Assembly: GCA_002104985.1 (NCBI GenBank) | Contig: MCGO01000002.1 | Coordinates: 62,001 to 126,000 of the forward strand | DNA: 64,000 bases | Direction of reading: 5' to 3' | From: Rhizoclosmatium globosum | Lineage: Eukaryota > Chytridiomycota > Chytridiomycetes > Chytridiales > Chytriomycetaceae | Shown: positions 53,065-64,000 of the stretch, piece by piece | Layout of the letters: each line of letters begins with the position of its first letter | Position numbering within the stretch: the first letter of the stretch is position 1 | Position numbers and translations under genes: made by a program | The notes under the pieces: model-generated | What the model was told of the DNA's origin: nothing | Seen by the model: the letters and a program-made list of their open reading frames with translations, nothing else | Database searches by the model: none

Positions 53065-53817
53065 TTATGCAGAAGGAGTCCTACACATGACAAGTTAGTT
53101 ATTAACAGCGAATTATGCACTAAGAAAACGAACCAAGAAGGGAAACAGTCCTTGATAGTCTTTCCAGAGTGTTTGCTGTCAATGTGCTCATTCAGGGCCT
53201 TTTCTCTGATGGTCAATAAGAAAGTTTGACGGCAAATTGAGCATTGAACGTTCTTTGCTGATTCGTTCTATTTGTTGTAAATACCCAAAAGTTAGATTCT
53301 TCTGCTTGAGAGACACATTGATTCCGAAGTGAAGCTTCCAAAGCCACCATATTCATCCAGTGCATATTCCAGCATTGATCCATAGTTTCTTTCAATGAAT
53401 TGAGGATGAGATCCATTGAGTCATTGACTAATCCGAGTGCATCTCTACACTCCAACACAAGATTCCGTCAACAAAGCAAACAGATTCGGTATGTTGTTCA
53501 TTGGCCATTCGAATGCATCCACAATGTTTCGCCCTCTGAGTGCATGTTCATTCAAAGTGAGTCCCTCTGGAACTTCTCAGGCCGTCAAACGATTCCTCCA
53601 CTCATTCGACTGATTTGAATATACTGAAGTTGGATACTCACAACTTTGAGCTGGGACTTTGCTTCAGCACCGGCTTCCTTGGCCTTGCGGGCACGAGCCA
53701 TAGCAGACTTTTGAGCCTGGTGTGATTCAGTGTCAGAAAGAGCAGAAAGTGAGTAACCTGGTAGGTTGATAGTGGAAAGGGCAGCTAAGGCGGATTACTT
53801 ACGTTTCCTCCTCCCAT
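53065..53817 (-). CDS. Small zinc-binding protein of the At2g23090/zf-met type
   Basis: Four exons (53817-53803, 53716-53642, 53267-53134, 53080-53065) encode 79 aa. It opens MGGGNAQKSAMARARKAKEA, the Lys/Ala-rich helical start of this small conserved eukaryotic family. It continues SQLKV, then a C2H2-like zinc site (CSICRQTFLLTIREKALNEH, IDSKH) and DCFPSW. Plants, animals and fungi have such proteins of about 75-80 aa; their function is poorly known. The third intron is long (374 bp). The last 16-bp exon gives the C-terminal TPSA and is the least certain part. The 3' end lies about 100 bp from the break of duplication copy 2. Confidence 0.82.
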
Positions 53818-54133
53818 TGTGACTTTGTGTTTGTTGTTGGACTGAAAGAAAAAAGTGAAACAGAAGCAGAACTTTCTTTTCCATTCCTTTTGATAAATTT
53901 CAACATATTATCTGCAAAGTTGTAAGAAATTATTGGTAATAATCCCGTATCTTTATTGATGTGCTTCAGCTTAAATTCCTACACCTTTGACGAGTATTTG
54001 GAGGAAAGAGAGACATCGAAGCAAAGAACAAGGCTATTGTCATCGTTGAGAACGCCGAAAATCAGTTTATTTTGCAGATAGAAGAAAAGCCAAGCATTCC
54101 CGTCTTTCCGAAATAACGATTTCAAGCAACTGA
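53818..54133. promoter_or_regulatory. Divergent promoter region
   Basis: 316 bp between the start codons of the zinc-protein gene (minus) and the GH36-like gene (plus). No ORF, repeat or obvious TATA box was noticed. Confidence 0.4.
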
Positions 54134-57114
54134 ATGCACCTCCTCAAGCGAGCACGGCAGACAGTACAGCTGAGTATCGGAGCCGTTCTAGGATACTTTG
54201 TACTTTGTGTGTTCTTCTGGGGCCCAGGGGACATTGACATTGGATCGATGATGAGCGCAGTAGTTCCAGGCAAGATTGAGACGAATTCAAAGGCGGCCGA
54301 GGAAACCGACGCACGACCACCACTCGAATTCAAAGTGACGCCATCGCTCGGGGCAGTTCACTCGGCACCGGCGAATTCCACGTTTGTTGTGCGAGTGACA
54401 CTGTCGACATTCGAGTCCGTGGTGGACGATGCAACGACCGCCGAAGTCTGGACAGATCTCGGACACGGCGACACGGACAGAAGGTGGCACAGCGTCGAAA
54501 TGCACGCGTGTTCGGACGCATCGACGACAGTTGTTGTTCGCAGCGACAGCGACAACGACCACGCTCGGTCGCGGCCGCGCTGCTTCGAGGCCCGGATTAA
54601 ACTACCCCAAATTCAAACTGCCTTTGAGTACACGGCGAGACTGGTTCAGTTAGGATCCACTGAGCCATTTGACGTGGATGCTGACAATATCGAGAAGGCG
54701 ACCGTGAAAGTCAGTTCCCCTTCAAAAGTGATTCAGTGGCTCAACAAGGGCGATGATGCAAAGAATGCTGACGTGGTTGTCGTGGACTCAAATGATTCCC
54801 TGCCCAAATCACTTAAAGACCTCTTCAACTTCCACACTTCAATCACTTTCCCAGCCATCGACATTCCTGCTGACTCTCAAATTCTGTTTGCAGGATCAAT
54901 TAATGCTGCCAAACTCACTTCAAATTTCCTTCAGCTCAAAGTCCCAAATACCACCACTCTTGTTCTTGAACGCAGAAAACAACATTGGCTCCAACCTGCA
55001 CACGGAAAAAATGGATGGCCGCATACTGCAATCTCAATGAAAAAAGAAGTCTCATTTGCTCTGTGGAGTATTCAGTCTGACGCGTCGTCAGATATTACTA
55101 CACCACCACTTTTCGCCGTCCTCATCCCAACTCCCCCACACGTACTCGCCGTTACTACAAATGGTTATTTTGGTATCACGCCCACCCACAGTGCATACCT
55201 CTGGCCCCATGAATTCAAGTCGAATCCAGTTCGTGCATTCGTAGCTGTTTCGCGAGACCCTGTCGCCGCCGTCCAATTCATTCTCAAGCACATGAAAGCC
55301 AATATTCCTAAATCTTCTGTTGCTTCTCTTTCCAAAGTCGTTCGTCATTCTTTGGAGGATTCTGCGAACCAGACCCAATCTGATGAGTCTAAAAATGTCG
55401 TTTCGAACAAGGTCGTTCCGAATAATCCCGTTGCGGCTCCTGCTTCAAATCCACAATCTTCTGTTAGATTTTATGACAGGTTGGGATGGTGTACGTGGAA
55501 TTCGTTGTACCAGAATGTTTCAGAGAAGGATATTGTTCTAGGGTTGAATTCATTTAAGGATCACAAAATGCCAATTGATTGGCTTTTGATTGATGATGGG
55601 TGGCAGAATACCGATGCTGACAAGTTTACTTCTTTTGGATTGGTAAATATTCCTTATTTACTTCTCTTCTCAAACACTTTCTGATGTTCAACAAAATAGA
55701 ACGCCAAAAAGTTTCCCTCCGGATACAGCCTCATCAAAAAGCTCAAAAAAGATTACAAACTGAGCCTCATTGGCGTATGGCATTCACTGGTTGGCTATTG
55801 GGGCGGCATCCACCCCGAAAGCGAAATCTCTGAAAAATACCCTCTCCGCCAACTCACACGCAAACCAGGTTACTCCGAATGGTACCAACACACTCTCGTC
55901 GTAGACCCAGCTGCCTACCCTACGTATTACTCTGACCTTCACAAGCAACTAACCGACGCCGGCGTTGATTTTTTCAAAATCGACGATCAGTCTGTATTCG
56001 AAGCGTCTGACAACATCAACAGTCCTTCCGAAGTCATGTCCATATACCAAGACACGCTTGTGCGCGAGTCCAAGACCCGTCCTGTCATTTGGTGCATGGC
56101 GCATAACATGGAAGTTCTGTATGGAACGCTTTTGATGCGGTTTGGTGAGTCTGTGCCGTCGGGGCAGGCGCCGCAACGAACCATGAGGACAAGTGACGAC
56201 TTTTTCCCGGATGTTCCTGACTCTCATACGTGGCATGTTCAGAGCAACGCGTTGAATACGTTGTTGATTGGGAACTTGGATCCATGGACGCTTGTTGATT
56301 GGGATAGTAAGTATTTTTTTTATTCTTTCAAGTTTTGTTGTGACTTGTGTTTTTTGAACAACTTCTTTCAGTGTTCCAAAGTGACCATGCGTATGCCCAG
56401 TTTCACGCGATTTCTCGTGCGCTTTCGAATGGGCCTGTGTATTTGAGCGACGTGATTGGGAACCACAGTCTTTCCGTCGTGGCTCCTCTTTTATCCGCTG
56501 ACAATCGGTTGATCCATGTGACAGGCGTACCCAACACGGCTCCCATGCCGCTTCCCAAAAGCTTGCTCGTGAACTTGACCAACGGCGACGGTCTTCTGTT
56601 TGTGCAAGCGTATGCAGCGGGGAGTCACGGTGTTGTTCTTGGGGTATTCAATTGTGCCAAGATTGGGACGGGGAAAGTGAGTGATTCTGTGATACTTGGG
56701 CGTGACGTTGTTCGTCATGGTGTAGATGGATGGGGTAGTGGGAAACTTGCTGTTGCGTTTTACGCGAATTTGGCGGGTGGTGCTGAAGAGGTTGATTTGT
56801 TGGATGATGTTCCTGGAGCGGAGATTTTGGTTTCGTTGGGGGAACGGGAGGCGGATGTTGTTACTGTTGTGCCGCTATGGAAGAGCGCCATGAGTGGAGT
56901 CCTTGTTGGGTGTTTGGGGTTGCAAGGAAAGTATTATGGGGTTGCTGGGGTTCGTGGGATTGAGTTTGAGGACGTAAAAGAGGGTGGGATTCGGGTTCGG
57001 CTGGACGCGGCGTTTGCTGGGGTGTATAGTTTCGTGACTGTGCAAAAAGGTGAGAAGGTGGGTAAGGTTGTGAATGTGGAGTGTTCGGAGGGGTTGAAGA
57101 AGTATGTGTTATAA
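54134..57114 (+). CDS. GH36-like glycosidase (raffinose synthase/alpha-galactosidase type), membrane-anchored
   Basis: Three exons (54134-55642, 55700-56306, 56372-57114) encode 952 aa. A hydrophobic segment at about residues 15-32 with basic residues before it makes a type II signal anchor, so the enzyme faces the secretory lumen or cell surface. After a disordered linker (about 35-60) come a beta-rich N-domain and the catalytic barrel. Its signatures are FYDRLGWCTWNSLYQNV, DWLLIDDGWQ and the nucleophile region GVDFFKIDDQS, then RTSDDFFPD with the likely acid/base region, and GNLDPWTLVDWDMF. A C-terminal beta domain ends at 952. Plant raffinose and stachyose synthases and alpha-galactosidases share this pattern. 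Which activity applies here is not decided by the sequence. Confidence 0.85.
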
Positions 57115-57447
57115 TTGTTTGTATAATAAAGGTTGTTTTGTTTAAAATTGATCAGTTAAAATTTTATACTCTTAACGGATGGATTGAATATTAATCTTGA
57201 ACAGTGACGTCCCAATCTCATTCATTGAACAAGTGGAAGACCCAAAATCAGCATTATTGGTCAAAAAGACCCCTTCAATTCAAATTAGTTGCTGAATCTG
57301 CAAAGAAGGGATTTTTCGCAAACGTTTCGACGAAGACGACTGCCATATTCATTATGTCGAAAATGACGTTGCTATGCAACACGCGGATGTGCCAGAATTT
57401 TGTTTGAATATTGTCTTTTGTGAGCTGTTAGCCAAGCAACCGAAACA
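57115..57447. other. Intergenic, 3' end of GH36-like gene and crtYB promoter
   Basis: About 330 bp. AATAAA-like sequence at 57124 fits polyadenylation of the upstream gene. A plus-strand open stretch at 57204-57407 lacks any family likeness and is not called. Confidence 0.45.
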
Positions 57448-59687
57448 ATGTAAGACCCACGTGTTTTTGGCCCGTCCTTGCTCATACAGCTCACTGCCTG
57501 ATTGAAGGAGTTCACGGACATCCTCGAACCTAACATACTTTGGCGTCCACTGTATCTACACCTTACCACCTATTCTTGTGCTGTATACAGCACTGCGTCC
57601 GTTTATCACAGCGACAGAAATCGCTAAAGTAGTTGCTATTTGTTTGCTTGCAGTAGTATACACTACTCCGTGGGATAACTATATTGTGGTGAGTCAAACT
57701 GTTTGGTTAACTTGAACCTGTCAAACGCTAATTCAAAGATTCAAAGGCCAAAGGCGCGTGGACTTATCCGAAAGATAGAGTTCTGGGAGTAATTGGTTAT
57801 GTTCCAGTTGAGTTATCGCGGCCGGACTCATTTTGACAAGACTAATCATATCGATTTCAGGTCGAAGAGTACGCATTCTTTATTATTCAAACCGTCTTTA
57901 CGGGGCTAGTTTACACAGCTATAATTCCATGGAATATGCTGGTGTTTCATTTGAAGCCTGCTTCAGGCTTTGTTCGATACGGACCTATAGTTATGTTGCT
58001 TTCAGCAGCAACGATTGGATTCGCACTGGCTATTCCAGGAACAAAGAATTTTTATATTGGTGCCCTTTTAGCTTGGTCACTTCCGATTTTGGCTCTCGAA
58101 TGGGTAAGGAGAAGAAAGACTCTCATCCACAACCTAACCATTTCGTAGTTGTCCGCCGGTCCATTCATCTGGAGCCTCCGAACACCAGCATTTGCAGTTG
58201 TCGGAGTTTCAACCGCGTATCTCTGCTTTGTGGACCACACTGCCATAAAAGCAGGTGTCTGGCAAATCAGCCACAAAGGAACAACTGGTCTCTTACTTAC
58301 ACCACATCTTCCAATCGAAGAAGCTCTTTTCTTTCTGATTGTAAACTGCATGATTGTATTTGGCCTCCTCGCAATCGACCGTGGATTTGCTGTTGTACGT
58401 GTCCAAGAATCTCGTGTGGGAGGACGTGAAGAACGAATCCAAGCCTTTTCGCTGGATTTGTACCAAAACGAAGAAACAGATAATGTACACGGACTATCAG
58501 ATTGGACATTTAAAGAGGAAGCTGAGCTCTGGATTCGTTCAGCGTTCATGGCAGAAAGCCTTATAGACCAACTTGCTGTCAAGGACTATGTCGCTGTGTA
58601 TAACCTTATTTGTTCTCATAGCAAAACTTTTGCGATGGCTACAATACTTTATCCACAATCCTTGCGCGAAGATATCGTAGCACTGTATGGTTTCTGTCGT
58701 GTCAGTGACGATGTGGCGGACGCAGTAGAATCCGGAAACCCATTCGCAAGGCATTGGAAAGAAGCCTGCATGACCATGCTTGACGAATATGTTCACTTGT
58801 GCTACGAGCCTACAACTATAGAAACGAATCGTGAAAGAATGGAGAACTTGATTTCAGGAATCAGCGCAGTATTAAAGCAACTTCCTACCCCAAGTAATAC
58901 GGAATCTACAAAATCGGTGCTGCGCCTGTTTTCAAATCGTATTCCACGAAGTGTTCCAAAGGAATGCATCTTGGAGTTATTGGACAGTTACAAATGGGAC
59001 TTGGCTGGAAAACATATTATTACGGAAGCAGACTTGATTGAACATTCTGGGCACGCTGCTAGTTCGGTTGGAGAAGGATGCACGTACTTGATGATGCGAC
59101 ATGATGCTGAATGCAACTTTTTCCATGCTGTTGATTGTGTCAACAAACCACACAAGTATGTCAACCCTCCTCGAGATTTGTTGGAGCAGGCAAGAGATAT
59201 GGGATTAGCTTTGCAGCTTACGAATATTGCGCGTGATCTGATCGCTGACGCGGAAGAGCTTGGAAGGACTTATATTCCGCATGCGTGGTTCATTGAAACC
59301 ATTACTCGTTCAAATTCTGTGAAAGGGAATGATGATCTGGTTGATGGACTCAGGAAAAGAAAAGGGGACGACAGCGCAGGGAAAATCCTCAAATCCACTG
59401 TTGATGTGACGGTTCTTCGAACCAACTTCATCAAGAATCCAACCGGGAACCCAGCCGCGCTCAAAGCTTACTCTCAAAGACTTGTTGAGATGGCATCCCC
59501 AAAAGCAGAATCTGCCTTGATTGGAATCTCTCGTCTACCCAAAGCACACCGTTCAGCAGTCAAAGCAGCTCTGAAGATGTACATGCGTATTGGCGAGGCA
59601 ATAGTCGAGGCGAAAGAATACCCTCGTCGTTCTGTGGTTTCAAAGAAGGACAAGTTGCTGATACTCTTGGCAAACCTCTACAATTAA
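57448..59687 (+). CDS. crtYB: Bifunctional lycopene cyclase / phytoene synthase
   Basis: Exons 57448-57449 (AT), 57508-57688, 57747-57806, 57861-58103 and 58149-59687 give 674 aa, the family's usual length. The cyclase half (about 1-240) has six membrane helices in two repeats, each with the conserved P-x-E-E motif (GYVPVEEYAFF and PHLPIEEALFF) and TTPWDNYIV. The synthase half has the Asp-rich motifs FCRVSDDVAD and NIARDLIADAEELGRTYIP, which bind geranylgeranyl diphosphate through Mg2+. The protein makes phytoene and later cyclises lycopene to beta-carotene in membranes. No ATG exists in frame ahead of LTYFGVH. Joining AT at 57448 across a 58-bp GTAAG...AG intron to G at 57508 makes ATG exactly in frame, so the start codon seems split. 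The coding body is certain, the start less so. Confidence 0.9.
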
Positions 59688-59800
59688 TCGTAATTGACAC
59701 AAAGATCCAATAAACTATCAGAGGTATTTACTCAAAAACGAAAACAAACCAAACAACAAAAAAACTCGCCATCTACTGTCTATCACCCGTTTGCCATCCC

Positions 59801-62800
59801 TTACTCTGCTTTCTTCTTGAACAAGTCTGGCGACACTCTAACCAAAACTCCCAAAGGAATTGAGAAAGCCGCCAATCCAAGACACAAAGCCCAGTCAGCA
59901 CCATTCAGTGAAACAGTCTTGAAGGCTCTGCTTCCAAATTCCACAATAATGACTTGAACAATCACAGATCCACCAACAATCGCAATAAACATGGGGTTCT
60001 TTTGAATGTTTTTGAAGATGTTAAGTTCTGTTTACGAAATGAAAGTTAGATTTTGAACTGCATGAGTCAAAGGTACAAAAAAACCCACCTCTTCCAATCA
60101 CACGGCAGTTAAGTTCGTTAAACAACTGACAGAACACAAAAGTGTTGAAGACAAGCGTTCCCATGCGTTCATAAGATTCAGTGTACTCATCCGAGTTGGT
60201 TCCAACAATGACATCCATTCCATCACTAGTCCAAACAACCTGCGTACAGTACAATGCTGCACAGACGACAATCTGGTAAACACTCTGCACAGAAATCATT
60301 TTCCACATGTCATAGTTAATCAACGGATCAGACTTTCTCGCAGGTGGTCGGTTCAGCAACTCAGGTGTAGGTGGATCCGTTGCTAATGCCAAAGCCGCAA
60401 ACGTGTCCATAATCAAATTCACCCACAACAACTGAACAGCAGTCAGAGCTGATAAAGGAGTCTTGGTCTCAGATGAAACGGCTGTCATGAAGGAGGAAAG
60501 AACAGTCAAGACTACAGCCACAATATTAACAGTCAACTGGAATTGCAAAAACTTGCGGACGGAATCGTAAACGGATCGACCCCAGATGATGGCTTTGGAG
60601 AGGGAGGCAAAGTTGTCGTCAAGGAGGATAATGTCGGATGCTTCTTTGGCCATTTCAGTTCCTGCAATGCCCATACTGAATCCGACATCGGCACTCTTGA
60701 GGGCTGGAGCGTCGTTGGTACCATCTCCAGTCACAGCGACAGTTTCTCCAAGACGCTTCAAGTTCTGAACGAGAATCTGCTTATCAAGTGGCGAAGAACG
60801 AGCCAAAACGCGGAGTTTGGGAAGGATGCGGTCCATCATTTCTGGGGTGAGTTTACGGAAAGTTGGGCCATCCATAACAGCTTCTGGGTCAAAACCCTCG
60901 TCAGATTCAGGGAGGATTCCGGCGTTGATGGCGATGGAACGAGCAGTAGTAGTGTTGTCTCCTGTAACCATTCGTACAACGACACCGGCGCGTTTACAGT
61001 CTGCAACGGCACCTGGGACTTCTGGACGAATAGGGTCACGGATACCAACAATACCAGCTAGAATCAAGTTCTCGTCATCTGTGTTTTCTCCCGATTGACT
61101 TCCAACAACTGGCTTAAAAGCCATACAAATGGTTCTCAAAGCGCATGCGGCCATAGTGTCAATAGCCGATTCATATTCCTTACGAACTTCATCGGTAATA
61201 GGAACAACCTAAATCACAAATTTAAGCTAAAACCCAAACAAATTCACCAAACCCTTACCCGTCCTTCCGAGTTCACATAACGATCACAAAGCTTCACAAC
61301 AATCTCAGCAGCACCCTTACAAAACAACCACTTCTTGATAACTTCTCTATCGCCAAACAAAGCACCTTCCAATTTTCCGTTACGGTCCTGACGCTGAATT
61401 TTAACAATCGTGCTCATACGCTTACGGTCTGACGAGAACGGAATGACTTCCACAACATCAGTGTTCTTACGATCATCCACATACTCCTTGCCCAACTTCC
61501 CACGTGTGAATTCCAACAACGCAATCTCAGTCTTACTTCCAACAAACTCGGCTGCAGGTTTATCAGCCTCTGCGTCTGTGGAGTTGTTAGCTGCGCCAGT
61601 GGCCTTACGGAATGGAGAGCGTCCACGACGGCGTGGGGATTGCTCTTGTAGCGCTTTGGTTGCAGCGGCCGCTTTTGCGAGTTTAGCAGCTTCTTCGGCG
61701 TCGGTAATAACTTCTTCAGCGGTGCTGTTGAGGTTGATGGACCGTGCGATAAAGTCAACGACAACGTCAGGAATATCGCCAAGAACGTTTTTGCGGAAGA
61801 TTGTGCCAGTTTCACTGTTGATGGTGTTGCTACGGGAGATGGCGTCGGAGTCGTCTGCAGTCGCTAGAAGGCCTAATTGAGAGGCGTAGGTGTTGACTCG
61901 AGATACGGGTTGAGAGTCGACGCTGAGGGTTGTGTTGGAGCGGAGGACGGACGTGGATTTGACGTCTGTAAAGACTTTCATCAAGTTGGCTTCGTGCTTG
62001 CTGTTTGTGCTCAGGTTTTCGGAACCGAATGTGTGACAGGCGACAACTCCAACAACGACTTGCATCTTGTTTTGAGTCAAGGTACCAGTTTTGTCACTGC
62101 AAATTGTCGTAGCGTTACCCATAGTCTCACAGGCCTTAAGGTGACGCACAAGGTTCTGATCCTTCAACATTTGTAATGTGGCGTAAGCAAGAGAAATAGT
62201 GACAGCTAATGGAAGTCCCTCTGGCACAGCAACAACCACGAGAGTAATAGCAATAATCACCAAATTGATGACATCATTGACGATAGTGATAGTTGAGCTT
62301 TGTCCGTTGTGGTGGTTGATGACATAGACAATGACGAGGGTGACAAACATCCCAATAGCGATGTAACCACCCCATTTAGCAATCAAGTCCGCAAGTCCAC
62401 CCAACTTGACTTGCAAAGGTGTATCTTCAGGCTCCTCGGCATCCAACGCTGCCAACAAACGACCATTCATGGATTGACGTCCAGTGGCAACCACAACCAT
62501 TCTTCCAACACCGTTCGTCAACTTTGTTCCAGAGAACAAAAAGGGATCGTTTACAGTATCTTTGTTCAAAGCCACACTTTCTCCAGTCATGCTCGACTCA
62601 TCGGCACTCAAGTTGAATCCTTGAATCACAAGTCCATCTGCGGGAATCAAATCTCCAGCTTGAATATGGCAGATGTCACCGACAAGAAGTTCGGTGGTTT
62701 TGATTTGGATGTTTGCGCCTTCACGAAGGACTTGGACGCGAGACAAGTCTTTGGAAAAGTCAGAGAGCTGGTGGAATTGAGCTTGCTTGCGATAGTCATT

Positions 62801-64000
62801 CACGGCCTGAATCAAAACAATGACGACGACTGTGACATTTTTGAGAGGAGGAAGGTTAAGTTTGGATTTCCAAGATCAATCAAGTCACATTACCAGCAAC
62901 GATGATAGCAAGACCATCTACGAAACCCAAGGGATCTCCGGGAGGAGTGACAGTTTTGTAGATACCAATCGCTACGTCAGTACCAGCCGCAATCATCAAA
63001 ATAATCAAAGTCTTGTCTTTGAGAGCTTCTCTGGCAAAGTCCCAAAGAGAATGCTTTGGAGCCTCTGGCAAAACGTTTGTACCAAAGAGTTGTTTACGGG
63101 CATAGAAAGCCTCTTTTGAATCATCTGAAGAGTGGTGGACTTTGGATGTGGGGTAGGAGTCAAGTGGGTTGGGTAATGGGTCTTTGGAGATGAAGTGGTC
63201 CGGTTCAGTCTCTGTGGTTTTGATGGACACATTTCGGGAGACACTGTTTCCAGTTTCTTCGTCAGCATTAAAGTGATCAGGCTCTTGGGTAATATTAATC
63301 TCTGGCACATTGAGAAGGGGTGCGGGAATGAGCATTGGAGAAACATTTCCATCAATGAGACGCTTCTCATTCGATTGACCTTCAATTTGGTCGTAGGAAG
63401 TTCCAGTCCATGAGATTGGAGCAGCATCTCTCCCCTCGGTAATACCAGTTGTGACACTAGAACGCAAGCGACGGACTACATTGAATACACCGCCGTACTG
63501 TCTGAGCAATTCAGGAGACTTTGGATCGAGCATTTCGTGGATCTGTTCTGGAGTGAGACCAAAAGCGGCGTTGGCATCAGTGGCGTTGGGGTCGGAGTCA
63601 GAAGGGTGAACAAGCACAGTGGTAGAGAGGACAGTTGACACGCCCGAGTAGTCCGATACATCTGAGACATTTGAGTGCATGGATACGGAACGCTGTATTG
63701 GAAGTGTTTAGAGTGAGAGTGAGATAATGGCGGGGTTAGTGAGAGAGTAGGTACACTGCAGTGAACACGCACCCGTCCCGAACCCGGAACCGCCAGTCCC
63801 GCACCGGGTGGAAGCGGAAGCGAAAGCAGTTCGTGCGAGAGAGAGCGGGTTGGCCGGGCCTTTGAATTAGAAACGGTTGGGTCTTGGGCGGCGTGGTCGA
63901 CATGCAGCCACGAATCAAATGTGGCGCCTGATGCATTCGAGGCATTCGAGGCGTTCGAGGCGTTCGAGGCCGTCGAGTTGAGTCGCTGTGGAAGACGGCC
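59801..64000 (-). CDS. PMC1: P-type Ca2+-ATPase (type IIB, PMC1-like), 5' end outside window
   Basis: Five visible exons: 64000-63773 (continues beyond the edge), 63692-62894, 62829-61259, 61208-60089 and 60027-59801. Phases close; at least 1,314 codons are seen. The N-terminal part is cytosolic and Ser-rich with Asn-Ala-Ser repeats. The pump core shows M1/M2, TGES in SSMTGESVAL, PEGLP in M4, the phosphorylation site CSDKTGTLTQNKM, KGAAE for nucleotide binding, and MVTGDN and TGDGTNDAPAL in the hinge. M5-M6 include WVNLIMDTFAALALATDPP, typical of Ca2+ pumps. Fungal relatives move Ca2+ into the vacuole in exchange for H+. The insert between phosphorylation site and nucleotide domain is long (about 100 residues, Ala/Glu-rich with RRRGRSPFRK). 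A C-terminal calmodulin-binding tail is absent; regulation may lie in the long N-terminus. Confidence 0.92.
63932..63977 (-). repeat. 9-bp tandem repeat encoding Asn-Ala-Ser
   Basis: About five copies of (G)CNTTCGAGG on the plus strand. On the minus strand they read as Asn-Ala-Ser triplets within the N-terminus of the Ca2+-ATPase. Such repeats create several N-x-S sites, though these lie in a region expected to be cytosolic. Confidence 0.8.

Noticed and set aside
57833..58429. 198-codon plus-strand open frame
   Set aside because: A wrong-frame reading across crtYB exons and introns; the conserved cyclase protein uses another frame.
60543..61061. 172-codon plus-strand open frame
   Set aside because: Antisense to the conserved Ca2+-ATPase hinge region, which dictates the open frame.

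Overview
The window reads as nuclear DNA of a fungus, most likely an early-diverging zoosporic one (Chytridiomycota). This placement is inferred from gene content and was not tested phylogenetically. Support: genes packed on both strands with many GT-AG introns of about 45-70 bp, a fused lycopene cyclase/phytoene synthase of fungal type, a PMC1-type Ca2+ pump, secreted copper-enzyme candidates with a chitin-binding-like tail, tyrosinases, and an intronless 7TM receptor-like gene. Exon-intron models were built by eye from splice signals, reading phase and family conservation. Every model with stated exons closes in phase unless noted.

Layout. 1-8.3 kb: GST-kappa-like 5' end, HIS6, an ER thioredoxin-domain membrane protein, a coiled-coil protein and an arrestin-fold/SAM protein. 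8.7-12.5 kb: an unknown gene plus oligopeptidase B, forming copy 1 of a 3.7-kb duplication. 12.6-21.3 kb: S1/P1 nuclease, two tandem LPMO-like genes (one broken), acyl-protein thioesterase, a disordered Pro/Ser-rich protein and PUS3. 21.5-23.8 kb: four tandem small B12D/MLRQ-like genes with TATA boxes and clustered TGACTCA sites. 24.2-32.8 kb: WrbA-type quinone reductase, MAPEG protein, PEPCK (frameshifted near its 3' end), 7TM protein, F-box/LRR protein and a Ser-rich protein. 33-37.2 kb: two tandem tyrosinases.

37.2-49.3 kb is a transposon island. It holds (i) a 2,905-bp TA-flanked element with 141-bp inverted repeats carrying two convergent genes, a DD34E transposase and a Cys-rich protein; (ii) a pogo/Tigger-like transposase gene; (iii) a decayed 2-kb DDE element bounded by palindromes; and (iv) a 951-bp foldback-like element with CAGACCCC ends. 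Unassigned coding fragments lie between them. 49.3-53.0 kb is copy 2 of the duplication, inverted relative to copy 1 and about 37 kb away. Its oligopeptidase B is intact while its neighbour gene is broken.

53.0-64 kb returns to ordinary genes: a small zinc-binding protein, a membrane-anchored GH36-like glycosidase, the carotenoid gene crtYB (apparently with a start codon split by an intron) and the Ca2+-ATPase running off the right edge.

Functional themes are stress and redox enzymes (GST-kappa, MAPEG, quinone reductase), pigment synthesis (tyrosinases, crtYB), secreted degradative enzymes (nuclease, LPMO-like), and Ca2+ and ER homeostasis. No rRNA, tRNA or CRISPR array was recognised by eye.
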